Source: Gammaproteobacteria bacterium
GTDB lineage: Bacteria; Pseudomonadota; Gammaproteobacteria; Arenicellales; Poriferihabitantaceae
NCBI GenBank assembly: GCA_026709505.1
Contig: JAPOSW010000035.1
Coordinates: forward strand, 1 to 39,965
Length of the DNA stretch: 39,965 nucleotides
Reading direction: 5' to 3'
The position numbers were made by a program, and so were the translations under genes. The notes below the pieces were generated by a model. That model was not told the origin of the DNA. It was given only the letters and a program-made list of their open reading frames with translations, and did no database searches. Positions 27,020 to 38,204 of this stretch are shown here, one piece after another; within the stretch, counting starts at the first letter, position 1; each line of letters opens with the position of its first letter.

Positions 27020-27063
27020 TTTGAAAATAAGCCTGTTTAACTGGAAGACGAAACTGTTATAAT
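27020..27063 (+). promoter_or_regulatory. Promoter of the poly-C secreted-protein gene
   Basis: A TATAAT -10 box lies at 27058-27063. The TTTGAAAA...AGCCTGTTT...AAGACGAAAC block before it matches the promoter of the paralogue at 277-316. An AAAGGAAAC ribosome site lies about 10 bases before ATG 27120. Confidence 0.65.
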
Positions 27064-27119
27064 GATCGTAATTGTGGCAACTCCAGTTAAGTGATCCGGA
27101 GAAAGAAAGGAAACAATTA

Positions 27120-27784
27120 ATGAAACTCACCCCCCCCCCCCTCATAAATTAGCAGCCCTGCTGCTGGCAGTACTGGCCGGGCCGGTATCGGCGCAGAACC
27201 TGGTTATTCCAGGAACTTACGGGACGGAGGCTTGCACGGAAGGAGGCTGGCCGGAGACAAGTCCGGCAAGATTGCCCATAAATAGGCCCACCTCAACCAA
27301 CAGTTTCTCGGTTAATCTGCCAACAATAACAATTGACAATATAAATAATTGGACTGGAGGAGGAACTGCTACGTTTGTTCTAACAGGAATATCGATAAAA
27401 AGGAACCCGAACGGAGCGGCGTTGCAGGAAACACGATTTAACATTCGTAGCAGTACCCCCATAACGTCACAGAACATTACATTTTCCAGCCTGGAAAAGA
27501 ATACGCGTTATGTCATCGATTTTTATAGGGTAAGTGCTCCGAATACTCCCTTGATAAGGCGCTGTTTCAAGACGCGGGGCGAGTATACGAATGCCGAGCA
27601 GAACCTCAGCCCCGACGGGAGCCGGCCTGTTGGAGATGGACGTTTCGGATGCTTCACGGTTGCCCGCACGCAGCAGGACATCCGGGACTGCCTGTGCGGT
27701 GAGAGAAGGGCCAGCACTTCCGACCCATGGACCAATGTCCTGGGCAACAGTTACCGGGCCAGCCTAGGCTGTTCTTCATCATGA
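27120..27784 (+). CDS. Putative phase-variable small secreted protein (off in this assembly)
   Basis: From ATG 27120 the frame as written gives only MKLTPPPLIN and stops. One more C (or two fewer) in the 12-C tract at 27130-27141 would join the start to an uninterrupted frame ending at 27784. That product of about 220 residues starts MKLTPPPP, then a signal peptide HKLAALLLAVLAGPVSA followed by QN. The mature part has a fibronectin-like segment (ITFSSLEKNTRYVIDFYRVS) and paired cysteines in RRCF, GCF, CLCG and LGC, matching the decayed paralogue at 350-1051. A shared promoter and a good ribosome site support expression. The product would be periplasmic or secreted. Its function is unknown. 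A homopolymer sequencing error could explain the present frame, but the tract is a slippage site either way. Confidence 0.72.
27130..27141 (+). repeat. 12-C homopolymer in the signal-peptide region
   Basis: Twelve consecutive C lie four codons after the ATG. With 12 the gene is off. With 10 or 13 the whole coding region is in frame. This is the classic layout of slipped-strand phase variation. Confidence 0.85.
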
Positions 27785-27822
27785 TTCCTCCTTCCACTGA
27801 TAGCAGTGCCTGAAGGACACGA

Positions 27823-27846
27823 GGCAGCTTCCGGGCCGCCCTTTTT
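27823..27846 (+). terminator. Imperfect terminator after the poly-C gene
   Basis: GGCAGC pairs with GCCGCC (one mismatch) across a TTCCGG loop, followed by CTTTTT. Its position and sequence are related to the hairpin after the paralogue at 1089-1113. Confidence 0.5.
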
Positions 27847-27866
27847 ATTGCTTTTGCAGTAAAACC

Positions 27867-27897
27867 AAAAAAACCGCGGTTCATCGCGGTTGTTTTT
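27867..27897. terminator. Bidirectional terminator between the poly-C gene and atpC
   Basis: AACCGCG (27872-27878) pairs with CGCGGTT (27885-27891) around a six-base loop. The right side is followed by GTTTTT, and the left side reads as a seven-T run on the minus strand. It should end the atp operon leftward and any rightward transcript. Confidence 0.85.
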
Positions 27898-27931
27898 CGT
27901 CAGCCTCGTATCTTTTCGTCAGCCTCGTATC
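27894..27931 (-). repeat. 19-bp tandem duplication at the atpC 3' end
   Basis: The 19-mer beginning TTTTCGTCAGCCTCG occurs twice back to back (27894-27912, 27913-27931). The inner copy contains the last codons and the stop of atpC. The outer copy is a duplicated tail between the stop and the terminator. Confidence 0.85.
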
Positions 27932-28347
27932 TTCTTGAGCTTCTCGATCGCCCGGATCTGGGCCGCCCAGGCGGCAAGTTCCGCCTTCATGTCAGCATAA
28001 TCCTGATCGCCGACACTCGTATCCTTGAACTGCTCCTCTGCCCGCTTCATCGCGGCCTGCGCGGCCTGCTCATCCAGATCCTCTCCACGCATCGCAGTAT
28101 CGGACAGTACCGTAACCAGATGCGGCTGTATCTCCAGCAGCCCCCCCGTAATGAAGAAAAACTGCTGCTCGCCGCCTTCCATCTGCACCCGCACATCGCC
28201 AGACGCCAATCGCGTGATGAGCGGCGCATGACGGGGCGCAATCCCGAGTTCGCCTGAAACGCCCGGAGCGAAAACCATTGTGCCCTCGCCCGACCAGATC
28301 TCCTGCTCGGCACTGACGATTTCAACTCTGATGGTGGACATGGGCAA
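27919..28347 (-). CDS. atpC: ATP synthase epsilon subunit
   Basis: The 142-residue epsilon subunit of F1, part of the rotor stalk and an inhibitor of ATP hydrolysis. The N-terminal beta-sandwich has IRVEIVSAEQEIWSGEGTMV and APGVSGELGIAPRHAPLIT. The C-terminal pair of helices runs from about 90 (QAAQAAMKRAEEQF) to the end. It is last in the operon, 13 bp after atpD. The start MPMSTIRVEI could also be read from the second Met. Followed by a strong terminator. Confidence 0.96.
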   Translation of the reverse strand: MPMSTIRVEIVSAEQEIWSGEGTMVFAPGVSGELGIAPRHAPLITRLASGDVRVQMEGGEQQFFFITGGLLEIQPHLVTVLSDTAMRGEDLDEQAAQAAMKRAEEQFKDTSVGDQDYADMKAELAAWAAQIRAIEKLKKIRG

Positions 28348-28360
28348 GCGATCCCTCGAA

Positions 28361-29764
<1,404 letters not shown>

Positions 29765-29814
29765 TCAAACGCCTCTTAACACTAATTCAATTTTCTGTTC
29801 TTTCAAGTTTGCGG

Positions 29815-30681
29815 CTATACGGCCGCAGCTCCGCCCACAATCTCGGAAAGCTCCTGGGTGATTGACGCCTGCCTGGCCTTGTTGTAGACCAGCTGCAGAT
29901 CATCAATCAGCTTTCCGGCATTGTCGGTGGCCGCCTTCATCGCCACCATCCTGGCAGCCTGCTCACAGGCCGAATTTTCAGCTACCCGCTGGTAAATCAG
30001 CGATTCGATATATCGATCCATCAATAGATCAACAATTTCCTTGGATTCCGGCTCATAGATGTAGTCCCAGTGCTGACGCTCTGACTCCTCCGCTGCCGGC
30101 GGTGCAATCGGAATCAGCTGCTCCACATCCGGCGCCTGGGTCATGGTGTTGACAAAGTTGTTGCTGACAATAAACAGCCGGTCGACTTCGCCCTCCATGT
30201 ATGCATCCATGATCACCTTGATGGCCCCAATCAATACCTCAAGGTGAGGCGCATCACCGAGTCCAAACGCTTCGCCGGCGATCTGGGCATTGAAACGTCT
30301 AAAGCAGGCACTCGCCTTCTTGCCAATGGTCACCAGCTTCACGTTGACGCCCTTGTCATGCCACTCGGACATTGCGTTAACTGCCTTGCGAAAGACATTG
30401 ACATTCAAGCCTCCGCATAACCCCCGATCACTCGAGACCACGATAAAGCCGACACCCTTTATTTCGTCCCGAACGCTTAGATAAGGGTGCTTGTATTCAA
30501 GGTTCGCTTCGCTCATGTGGGAGACAACCTGGCGCATTTTCTCCGCATACGGCCGTGCCGCCTGCATGCGCTCCTGGGCACGCCGCATTTTGCTGGCCGC
30601 CACCATTTCCATGGCTTTGGTGATTTTTCGGGTACTCCCGATACTCTTGATCTGGTTGCGTATTTCTTTGGCACCCGGCAT
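29815..30681 (-). CDS. atpG: ATP synthase gamma subunit
   Basis: The 288-residue central rotor shaft of F1. The N-terminal helix [21 protein letters not shown], the [10 protein letters not shown] motif and the C-terminal helix [20 protein letters not shown] with [19 protein letters not shown] are the family signatures. It sits between atpA and atpD as expected. Intact. Confidence 0.98.
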   Translation of the reverse strand: MPGAKEIRNQIKSIGSTRKITKAMEMVAASKMRRAQERMQAARPYAEKMRQVVSHMSEANLEYKHPYLSVRDEIKGVGFIVVSSDRGLCGGLNVNVFRKAVNAMSEWHDKGVNVKLVTIGKKASACFRRFNAQIAGEAFGLGDAPHLEVLIGAIKVIMDAYMEGEVDRLFIVSNNFVNTMTQAPDVEQLIPIAPPAAEESERQHWDYIYEPESKEIVDLLMDRYIESLIYQRVAENSACEQAARMVAMKAATDNAGKLIDDLQLVYNKARQASITQELSEIVGGAAAV

Positions 30682-30714
30682 GGCTAATCAATCCTGCATC
30701 TTCTCGTTCGCTGG

Positions 30715-32259
30715 TTACCAGCTGCCGTTTTTCTTGAAGTCTTCAATCGCGGCACTCATTTTGTCCGCAACTTCATCGCTATAGTTGGGATCGGCATTGA
30801 TCGAGTCTACCAGTTCGGCATGATTGGACTTGAGATAAGCCTGCATGGCGGCTTCAAACGCAACTACTTCCGACACCTGCAGGCCATCCAGATAGCCTTC
30901 ATTCACGGCATACAGGGAAAATGCCATCTCTGCCACGGACATCGGCTGGTATTGTGGCTGCTTCATCATCTCCATGACCCTTTCCCCACGTTCCAGCTGG
31001 CGCCGGGTAGCTTCATCGAGATCGGAAGCAAACTGCGAGAATGCGGCCAGTTCCCGATACTGGGCCAGGGCCAGCCGGATGCCGCCGCCAAGCTTCTTGA
31101 TGATGCCGGTCTGGGCCGCTCCGCCCACCCGGGAGACCGACAGGCCCGCATTGATCGCAGGACGCATGCCTGCGTTGAACAAGTCCGTCTCGAGAAAAAT
31201 CTGCCCGTCGGTGATTGAAATCACGTTGGTCGGCACAAAGGCGGATACATCGCCCGCCTGGGTTTCAATAATCGGCAATGCGGTCAGTGATCCGGTATTG
31301 CCGGTTCCTCCGCCGGAACGCTTCTCGACTTCCTCTACGGTAATGCGCGATGCGCGTTCAAGCAGCCGCGAATGCAGGTAGAACACATCACCGGGATAAG
31401 CCTCGCGTCCCGGAGGTCGTTTCAGCAACAGGGAAATTTGCCGATACGCCCAGGCCTGCTTGGTTAGATCATCGTAGATGATTAACGCATCCTGTCCCCG
31501 GTCACGGAAGAACTCGCCCATGGAACAACCGGCATACGGCGCAATGTACTGCTCGGCCGCCGAATCCGAAGCGGCGGCAGCGACCACAATGGTATGCTCC
31601 ATTGCACCGTGCTCTTCAAGTTTTCGAACCACGCCCGCGATACTGGATGCCTTCTGGCCAATGGCGACATAGATACACTTGATTCCGGTACCTTTCTGAT
31701 TGATGATCGCATCAACGGCAACTGCCGTTTTGCCGGTCTGCCGGTCGCCAATGATCAATTCGCGCTGACCGCGCCCGATCGGCACCATCGAGTCGATCGA
31801 CTTCAGCCCGATCTGCACCGGCTGATCAACTGATTTGCGGGCAATGACCCCGGGGGCGATTTTCTCGATCGGGGAAGCTTGCGCAGACTCGATTGGCCCT
31901 TTGCCGTCAATTGACTGACCAAGTGCATTGACGACTCTTCCCAGCATTGCCTCGCCCGTCGGCACTTCAAGAATACGACCCGTGCACTTGACGGTATCGC
32001 CTTCTGAAAGATGCTTGTAGTCGCCCATGATAACCGCACCGACCGAATCCTGCTCGAGGTTCAGGGCCAGCCCGAAGGTATTGCCGGGAAATTCCAGCAT
32101 CTCTCCTTGCAGGGCTTCGCTCAGCCCGTGAATCCGTGCAATGCCGTCGGTCAGCATCACTACCGTGCCTTCGGTACGGGCTTCTGCACCAGATTCAAAA
32201 TTCTTGATACGCTCCTTGATCAGTTCGCTGATTTCGGATGGGTTCAACTGTATCGACAT
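30715..32259 (-). CDS. atpA: ATP synthase alpha subunit
   Basis: The 514-residue non-catalytic nucleotide-binding subunit of F1. The N-terminal helix [18 protein letters not shown] contacts the delta subunit. Walker A is GDRQTGKT (about 170-177), and the arginine-finger region is within [17 protein letters not shown]. Start and length are standard. It is 36 bp after atpH and 33 bp before atpG. Confidence 0.98.
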   Translation of the reverse strand: MSIQLNPSEISELIKERIKNFESGAEARTEGTVVMLTDGIARIHGLSEALQGEMLEFPGNTFGLALNLEQDSVGAVIMGDYKHLSEGDTVKCTGRILEVPTGEAMLGRVVNALGQSIDGKGPIESAQASPIEKIAPGVIARKSVDQPVQIGLKSIDSMVPIGRGQRELIIGDRQTGKTAVAVDAIINQKGTGIKCIYVAIGQKASSIAGVVRKLEEHGAMEHTIVVAAAASDSAAEQYIAPYAGCSMGEFFRDRGQDALIIYDDLTKQAWAYRQISLLLKRPPGREAYPGDVFYLHSRLLERASRITVEEVEKRSGGGTGNTGSLTALPIIETQAGDVSAFVPTNVISITDGQIFLETDLFNAGMRPAINAGLSVSRVGGAAQTGIIKKLGGGIRLALAQYRELAAFSQFASDLDEATRRQLERGERVMEMMKQPQYQPMSVAEMAFSLYAVNEGYLDGLQVSEVVAFEAAMQAYLKSNHAELVDSINADPNYSDEVADKMSAAIEDFKKNGSW

Positions 32260-32295
32260 GTCAATAATTCCTCTGAATTCTTTTTGCTTGGCTGA

Positions 32296-32832
32296 TCAGG
32301 AACCGATTGCCCCAACTAGCCGATCAAGCTGGGCCTTGACTGATCCATCGACGACCCAGTCTCCAGCGCGGATGACGGCCCCGCCGATCAACTCTTCATC
32401 CACTTCAAATTCCAGTTCAACCGCCCGGCCCAGCCTGTCTTTGAGCGCACTCTGGAAGCTTTGTCGCTGGCCAGCGTCTATCGGGATTGCCGTGATCATT
32501 GAGGCCGTTATGGTCTTTTCCGCCTCTGCACGCAATTCTGCATAGGCGCTGGCTATTTCACCGAGTGCGCCAAAACGTCCATTCTGCACAGCCAGCTGCA
32601 CCAGATTCCGTCCATGCTGGTCCAGGCGATCACCCGAAATCTCATGGATCAGTCCGATGATGTGGCCAGGAGTTACATTTGGACTTGCCGCCAATTCCCT
32701 GAGTTGCGGATCATCCGCAACCAGGGCTAGCCACTGCAGTTGATCATGCCAGGCAGCCAGCTTGCCTTCTTCAAGGGCCAGCTGAAACAATGCCTGCGCA
32801 TAGGGTCTGGCGATGTTGCTTTGTGACGGCAT
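32296..32832 (-). CDS. atpH: ATP synthase delta subunit
   Basis: The 178-residue peripheral-stalk subunit linking F1 alpha to the b subunits. The N-terminal IARPYAQALFQLALEEGKL helical domain and the C-terminal VDEELIGGAVIRAGDWVVDGSVKAQL motif are typical. It is 25 bp after atpF. Confidence 0.97.
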   Translation of the reverse strand: MPSQSNIARPYAQALFQLALEEGKLAAWHDQLQWLALVADDPQLRELAASPNVTPGHIIGLIHEISGDRLDQHGRNLVQLAVQNGRFGALGEIASAYAELRAEAEKTITASMITAIPIDAGQRQSFQSALKDRLGRAVELEFEVDEELIGGAVIRAGDWVVDGSVKAQLDRLVGAIGS

Positions 32833-32857
32833 CTTGAATTAACCGGACTCCGTTGTC

Positions 32858-33328
32858 TCAAAGCTTGGCGGCCAGATCATCGAGCAGTTGCGCGTGCGCA
32901 CTGGCATCGACCTCCTTCCTGAGGATCTGTCTGGCGCCCGCCACGGCCAGCTCGCCAACCTGTTGACGCAGGCTCTCGCGGGCACGATTGATTTCAGTAT
33001 CGATCTCAGCCCGGGCTGCGGTGAGAATTTTCCCTTCTTCCTCCCGTGCATTCTGCTTGGCCTGTTCAACCAGTTCACTGCCGTATTTTTCAGCCTTGTT
33101 GATGATTTCGCTGGCCTGCTGCTTGGCTTCGTCAATCACCTCCTCAGCCTTCTTCCGGCCTTCTTGTTCGGCTGCCTGGCCTTGTTCAGCAGCGGCCAGA
33201 CCATCGGCGATCCTGGTCTTTCGTTCATTCAGGGCGCCGATAATCGGCGTCCAGACAAAGCGCTTGCTGAACCAGACGAAAATGACGAAGAACAACACCT
33301 GAAATGCTAAGGTCAAGTTCAGATTCAT
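32858..33328 (-). CDS. atpF: ATP synthase b subunit
   Basis: The 156-residue peripheral-stalk subunit. One N-terminal membrane helix (LTLAFQVLFFVIFVWFSKRF, about 4-24) is followed by a long charged coiled coil rich in Glu, Ala and Lys. It pairs with delta and subunit a. It is 46 bp after atpE, and a palindromic parS-like 16-mer lies in that gap. Confidence 0.97.
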   Translation of the reverse strand: MNLNLTLAFQVLFFVIFVWFSKRFVWTPIIGALNERKTRIADGLAAAEQGQAAEQEGRKKAEEVIDEAKQQASEIINKAEKYGSELVEQAKQNAREEEGKILTAARAEIDTEINRARESLRQQVGELAVAGARQILRKEVDASAHAQLLDDLAAKL

Positions 33329-33347
33329 GGTTGAGGCCCCGGTCTAA

Positions 33348-33363
33348 AGCTTCACGTGATGCT
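33348..33363. promoter_or_regulatory. parS-like palindrome in the atpE-atpF gap
   Basis: The 16-mer AGCTTCACGTGATGCT has the TTCACGTGA core of the ParB site parS and matches 11 of 16 positions of the commonly cited consensus TGTTTCACGTGAAACA. It is nearly self-complementary and lies about 5 kb from parAB. It may be a degenerate parS or a chance palindrome. Confidence 0.35.
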
Positions 33364-33374
33364 GCGATTGCAGG

Positions 33375-33605
<231 letters not shown>

Positions 33606-33667
33606 CTACTTCTCCGAATAGTCAGTTAAATTGAAGTGAAAAAATTACCAGTTAGGATATTTTGCGT

Positions 33668-34537
<870 letters not shown>

Positions 34538-34670
34538 CTAGAGGGTTGGTTGGGCAAGTGCGGCTGGGTGACTCGCATTAGCCTGTCCGCGACCGTACTT
34601 CACCAATGCACTCGGGCAATTGAATTGTAGACTTTGCTGCTGCGTTTTGCACCCTGTTCCCGACCCGAGA

Positions 34671-35096
34671 CTAACTCTTTACAATTGGATGTGCCAAAAT
34701 TGAAAACATGCTGCTCATCTTGACTACGGCAAATGCCACCAAAACAGGTATTGCATCAAGACCCAGCCAAACCAGTCCAAGTCCGATACCCCCTCCCACA
34801 ACGACCAGTTTCAACACCACCCCGGAGAAAATCGGCACCATCGCCATATTGCTGTTGGTGACCGCAAAATCGCCTGAGCGTCGTGCACTGCGTGCGCTAA
34901 TCATTGTCCCAATCAAGGCCAGCAGCGAACCATAACCTGCCGCGACCAGGTTCATCGCCAAGTTCTCCGACGCTCCAAGCGCAAAGCAAGCCACAAAAGC
35001 CATCAATACGATTGAAGCCGCTGTGCCCTGTATCAGCAATATCTGCCTGACAGCCCTGTTTAGATCATGTCGTCCAGATTCGGAATAATCCGGCAT
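34671..35096 (-). CDS. atpI: ATP synthase accessory protein AtpI
   Basis: A 141-residue membrane protein with four hydrophobic segments, thought to aid c-ring assembly or Mg2+ supply. Position as first gene of the operon and the SNMAMVPIFSGVVLKLVVVGGG segment fit AtpI. Sequence conservation in this family is low, so the call leans on position. A decayed toxin-antitoxin pair and a sulfatase pseudogene separate it from parB. Confidence 0.88.
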   Translation of the reverse strand: MPDYSESGRHDLNRAVRQILLIQGTAASIVLMAFVACFALGASENLAMNLVAAGYGSLLALIGTMISARSARRSGDFAVTNSNMAMVPIFSGVVLKLVVVGGGIGLGLVWLGLDAIPVLVAFAVVKMSSMFSILAHPIVKS

Positions 35097-35345
35097 TGCT
35101 GTATTGTCAAACGACCTTAATCAGGAGCGCTGTATTGTATGAGAAGGTCTCAGAAACTTCAACCCGATTTTGATTTTGAAAAATCATCAGCGAGCGTGAT
35201 CAGACCTCCTCGTTCCTGCTGCCCCCTTGCTTGACTACTCCCGGCGTTTCACTGGCAGTCCGCAAGGCCTTGAGTGGATATTCTTGAGAATCATGTTTTT
35301 CGGAAATGGATTGGCACGCGAAGCCCTTAAGCCGTTCTGCCCCAT

Positions 35346-35740
35346 CTACAGGTCGGAGACCAGTGAAAATTCCATCGCTTCGGCAACTTGATTCATGCGT
35401 GAGTCATACACTTGCGAGTTCGATACGTAGACCGCTGGTTCTCAGATGATGCAGAGTGGCCAGATGCAAGGCATCAAGCGTCCGAACGGGTATTGGGAAG
35501 GGTTCGTTCCAAAGCCCGTTCAAGAATTGGAGGAGCGAGTTCAGCCAATGCAACACCCTCAATCAATTGCGAGCCCATTCGCGATAAGAACTGTTCAGGC
35601 CGAGCGTGCTCAATCGCGTCCATATTTCGTACTCTTAGAAGGCGGCTGGCGATGAGGGGCTGTGACCACATGGATAGTGGGGGCTTTCGATCCTCCACGA
35701 ATAATTGAGAGAGTGCAACGGAAGTGTCGATGTAAATCAT
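35346..35740 (-). pseudogene. PIN-domain (VapC-type) toxin, frameshifted
   Basis: ATG 35740 opens with MIYIDTSVALSQLFVED, the first acidic motif of PIN-domain ribonuclease toxins. The middle VALAELAPPILERALE is family-like. The frame stops after NTRSDA at 35474. In another frame the sequence continues RTLDALHLATLHHLRTSGL, the second PIN acidic motif. A third frame gives YDSRMNQVAEAMEFSLVSDL to a TAG at 35346. Two frame changes imply loss of function. It overlaps the antitoxin stop by ATGA, the standard toxin-antitoxin arrangement. Confidence 0.78.
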
Positions 35741-36037
35741 CGATCACTGCGGTCAGCATCAAGATCAGAAAGGATACTGTCCAATGTGCAGATACTTTCG
35801 GGTGACGGCACTCTTCCAGCCAAAGATGCCAGAGGAGGTCGTATCCATCCCTTGCGAACACCTTCTGCCAGCATTGCATCCCCAAGAACCTCACTTCTCC
35901 TAAGGCTAGGTGGAGAAAGTTCGGCGACTACTCGATCTCGATCAGTCACCAATACTGTTTCTCCCTGTGCCGCCATGCGAAGTATATTCGCTCAGGCGAC
36001 TGTTTAAAGCTTTAATGCCTGCTGTACGCATTCGCAT
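35737..36037 (-). pseudogene. Phd/YefM-type antitoxin, frameshifted near its start
   Basis: From ATG 36037 the frame reads MRMRTAGIKALNSRLSEYT and then leaves the family pattern. Removing one A at about 35982 gives ...SEYLRMAAQGETVLVTDRDRV, the usual Phd/YefM DNA-binding N-terminus. The remaining frame, MAAQGETVLV... to 35737, is intact and includes the toxin-binding C-terminus. A single-base insertion thus splits the gene, unless a short protein is made from the internal ATG at 35976. It overlaps the toxin start. Confidence 0.75.
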
Positions 36038-36048
36038 AATGTAGCAAC

Positions 36049-36060
36049 AAGTAGCTACTT
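36049..36060. promoter_or_regulatory. Palindrome upstream of the antitoxin (possible operator)
   Basis: AAGTAGCTACTT is a perfect 12-bp palindrome ending 12 bases upstream of the antitoxin ATG. That is where toxin-antitoxin operons place autoregulatory operators. Confidence 0.5.
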
Positions 36061-36438
36061 AGTCAACCACTAGTCTTGTTCATAGCGAAACGAGCCTGAA
36101 GCAATCGGATTTTCGGGAAATGCAGTACGCAAAGCAGATATTCATCAGCCATGTTGAGCCTGGAAATATCCATCGAAAACCGGCAAATCCTGACCCGATA
36201 TGCCTTGAAAGATGCAGCGGGAAAATATCGCCTTCTGGCAAGTCATGAACGTCATGCCATGGTCACTGCACAGCGAAACTGTCGACGCAGCCTGGACCGA
36301 TTCGACTAGGGGCTGAGTGGCCGTCTCCGCCTGCAGGTATCAGGGCAAACTTAATCCTTTCGAGCTGTCGGCGACATTAGCCAAAACACTCCGGTTAAGC
36401 CCGACAATAAGCTTGACCGCGGACTGGATGCTTTTTAG
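36061..36438. other. Intergenic region between antitoxin and sulfatase
   Basis: About 380 bases lie between the antitoxin operator and the sulfatase stop. Nothing recognisable as a gene, repeat or terminator was seen. Confidence 0.4.
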
Positions 36439-37985
36439 CTACCACTTGCAGATCATCTCGTTTCCAGTATCCGGTTCAGGCGGAAACCGCTCCTCGAGGA
36501 TTGACGAGAGATCCTTCACAACCGGTGCCATGGCCGAGGACTGAAACAGGTTGAAATGCTCGCCGGGATCCGACTCAAGATCGAAAAGCTCTCCCCATTC
36601 GGGGTGTTCCGGGTAGCGCGTCAGGCGCCATTTCCCGGTCTGGATGGTCTGGTTGTACAAATCCTTTCTCACCGTCGGATGGTACTCGCCCAAATTGAAC
36701 TCCCTGAATCCGGCCGGAGTTCCATTCAGCAATGGCCTGAGACTCTTTCCGTCTCCTGCCGGCATCGCATCACGAAGCCCCGCAAGATCCAGAACCGTCG
36801 GAGCAAGATCGACATGCCCGGTCAAGGCGCCGACACCAATTCCGGGAGCAATGTCCGGGCCCTTCATCAGCATGGAGACTTCGGTCACCTGCCTGTATGA
36901 TGCCGGACCCTTGTGCAGGATGCCGTGGTCTCCAAGATATTCCCCGTGATCGGACGTGAAGACAACGACCGTATCCTCCATGAAGCCATTGTCCGAGAGC
37001 GCTCCGAGCATTCTGCCGACCCCGTCATCGATCATTTCGATCATCGCTAGGTATGGGCAATTGCCTTGAGCATCGAACTTTCGCTTATCCGGTCGGTCGT
37101 CAGCAAGGCCCCGGCTTCGAGCCTTTCATCCGCCGCCCAGTAGCTCTCCCGGAAACTGCCGGACCATGGATACAAATCTCTACAGTATGGCGGTATTCGC
37201 TCCCGTTCTCCGCTCGTCACCGCTGGCCGGGGCATTGCCTGCCAATCGTACCGGGCAGCATACTCGGAAGGCGGGTCGAACGGGTGATGGGGGTCGGGAT
37301 AGGAGACGAACAGGAAAAACGGCTGCCTGCTGTCGCGGTCAGCAATGGCCATTGAATCAAGAAAGGACACGGCAAGGTCGCTGATCCAGGTGTTGTAATG
37401 CAGTTCAACGGGCATTGCGCTTTGCCATATTTCGTCAAGGTCCTCCGGCACCGACTCCTGAGCGGATTCCGGCAGCAGCTTGCGCCATTCACCCGGTGCG
37501 GCTTCTTTCAGCCAGTTCGCATAGTGTCCGGCCAGATGCGCCGTATCCGATTCTCCCAGTAGCAGGTCAACCGTCTGATAGCCGTAGTAAGGACCATTCC
37601 AGTCCACTGAATCCGGCCTCTTCCAGAACGCACGGGAATCCGGCATGTTGCGGCCAGCCGGAGCGAGCAGCGGCTGCAGATGCTGCTTGCCCACGCCATG
37701 CGTCCGGTATCCGTTCGCGGACAGCGCCGCAGGCAATGTGGGCACACTCTCTGACAGGGCCATGCCGTTCACCACAAGCCCATGGTGCCTGGGGTAGAGC
37801 CCGGTGACCATTGTGGCCCGACTCGGAGAACATATCTGCATGGGCGTGATATGACGATCGAATCGAGCGCCGTCCCGGGCGATGGAATCGATGTTCGGGG
37901 TTCTCGCATGAAGGTTGCCGTAGCACCCCATGCTGTCAGACCGCTGCTGGTCAGTGCAAATCAGCACGAAATTGGGCCGTCTCAT
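36439..37985 (-). pseudogene. Type I (formylglycine) sulfatase, split by a frameshift
   Basis: The N-terminal part (from ATG 37985, MRRPNFVLICTDQQRSDSMG) has the metal-binding FVLICTDQQR segment. It also carries the formylglycine motif CSPSRATMVTG, with the modified cysteine at residue 52. It stops after KAIAHT at 37047-37049. The C-terminal part (37044-36439) starts MIEMIDDGVGRMLGAL and carries VVVFTSDHGEYLGDHGILHKG, the second metal-binding and catalytic segment. Typical sulfatases read straight through here (..AYxAMIExID..). One missing base in CAT ACC TAG CGA TGA would explain the break. The whole would be about 515 residues. There is no signal peptide. The substrate is unknown. Confidence 0.85.
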
Positions 37986-38204
37986 TCGCTTCGCTCGGCT
38001 AGTGACCAAACAAGAATCCATGCTGTTCGATGCACAATGACATCGCAAGGCACGATCAAACCAGGAGCCGCATGAAGACAGCACGGTGAATCAGAAGCAT
38101 CGTTCCAGTTCAACACAGCCTGAATACCTGCTGCCGAGAAGACATGTCCTTTCACCATTGCTGCCGGTCCCAGCCAGAAGCGCACCGATACCCGTCATGC
38201 CGCA

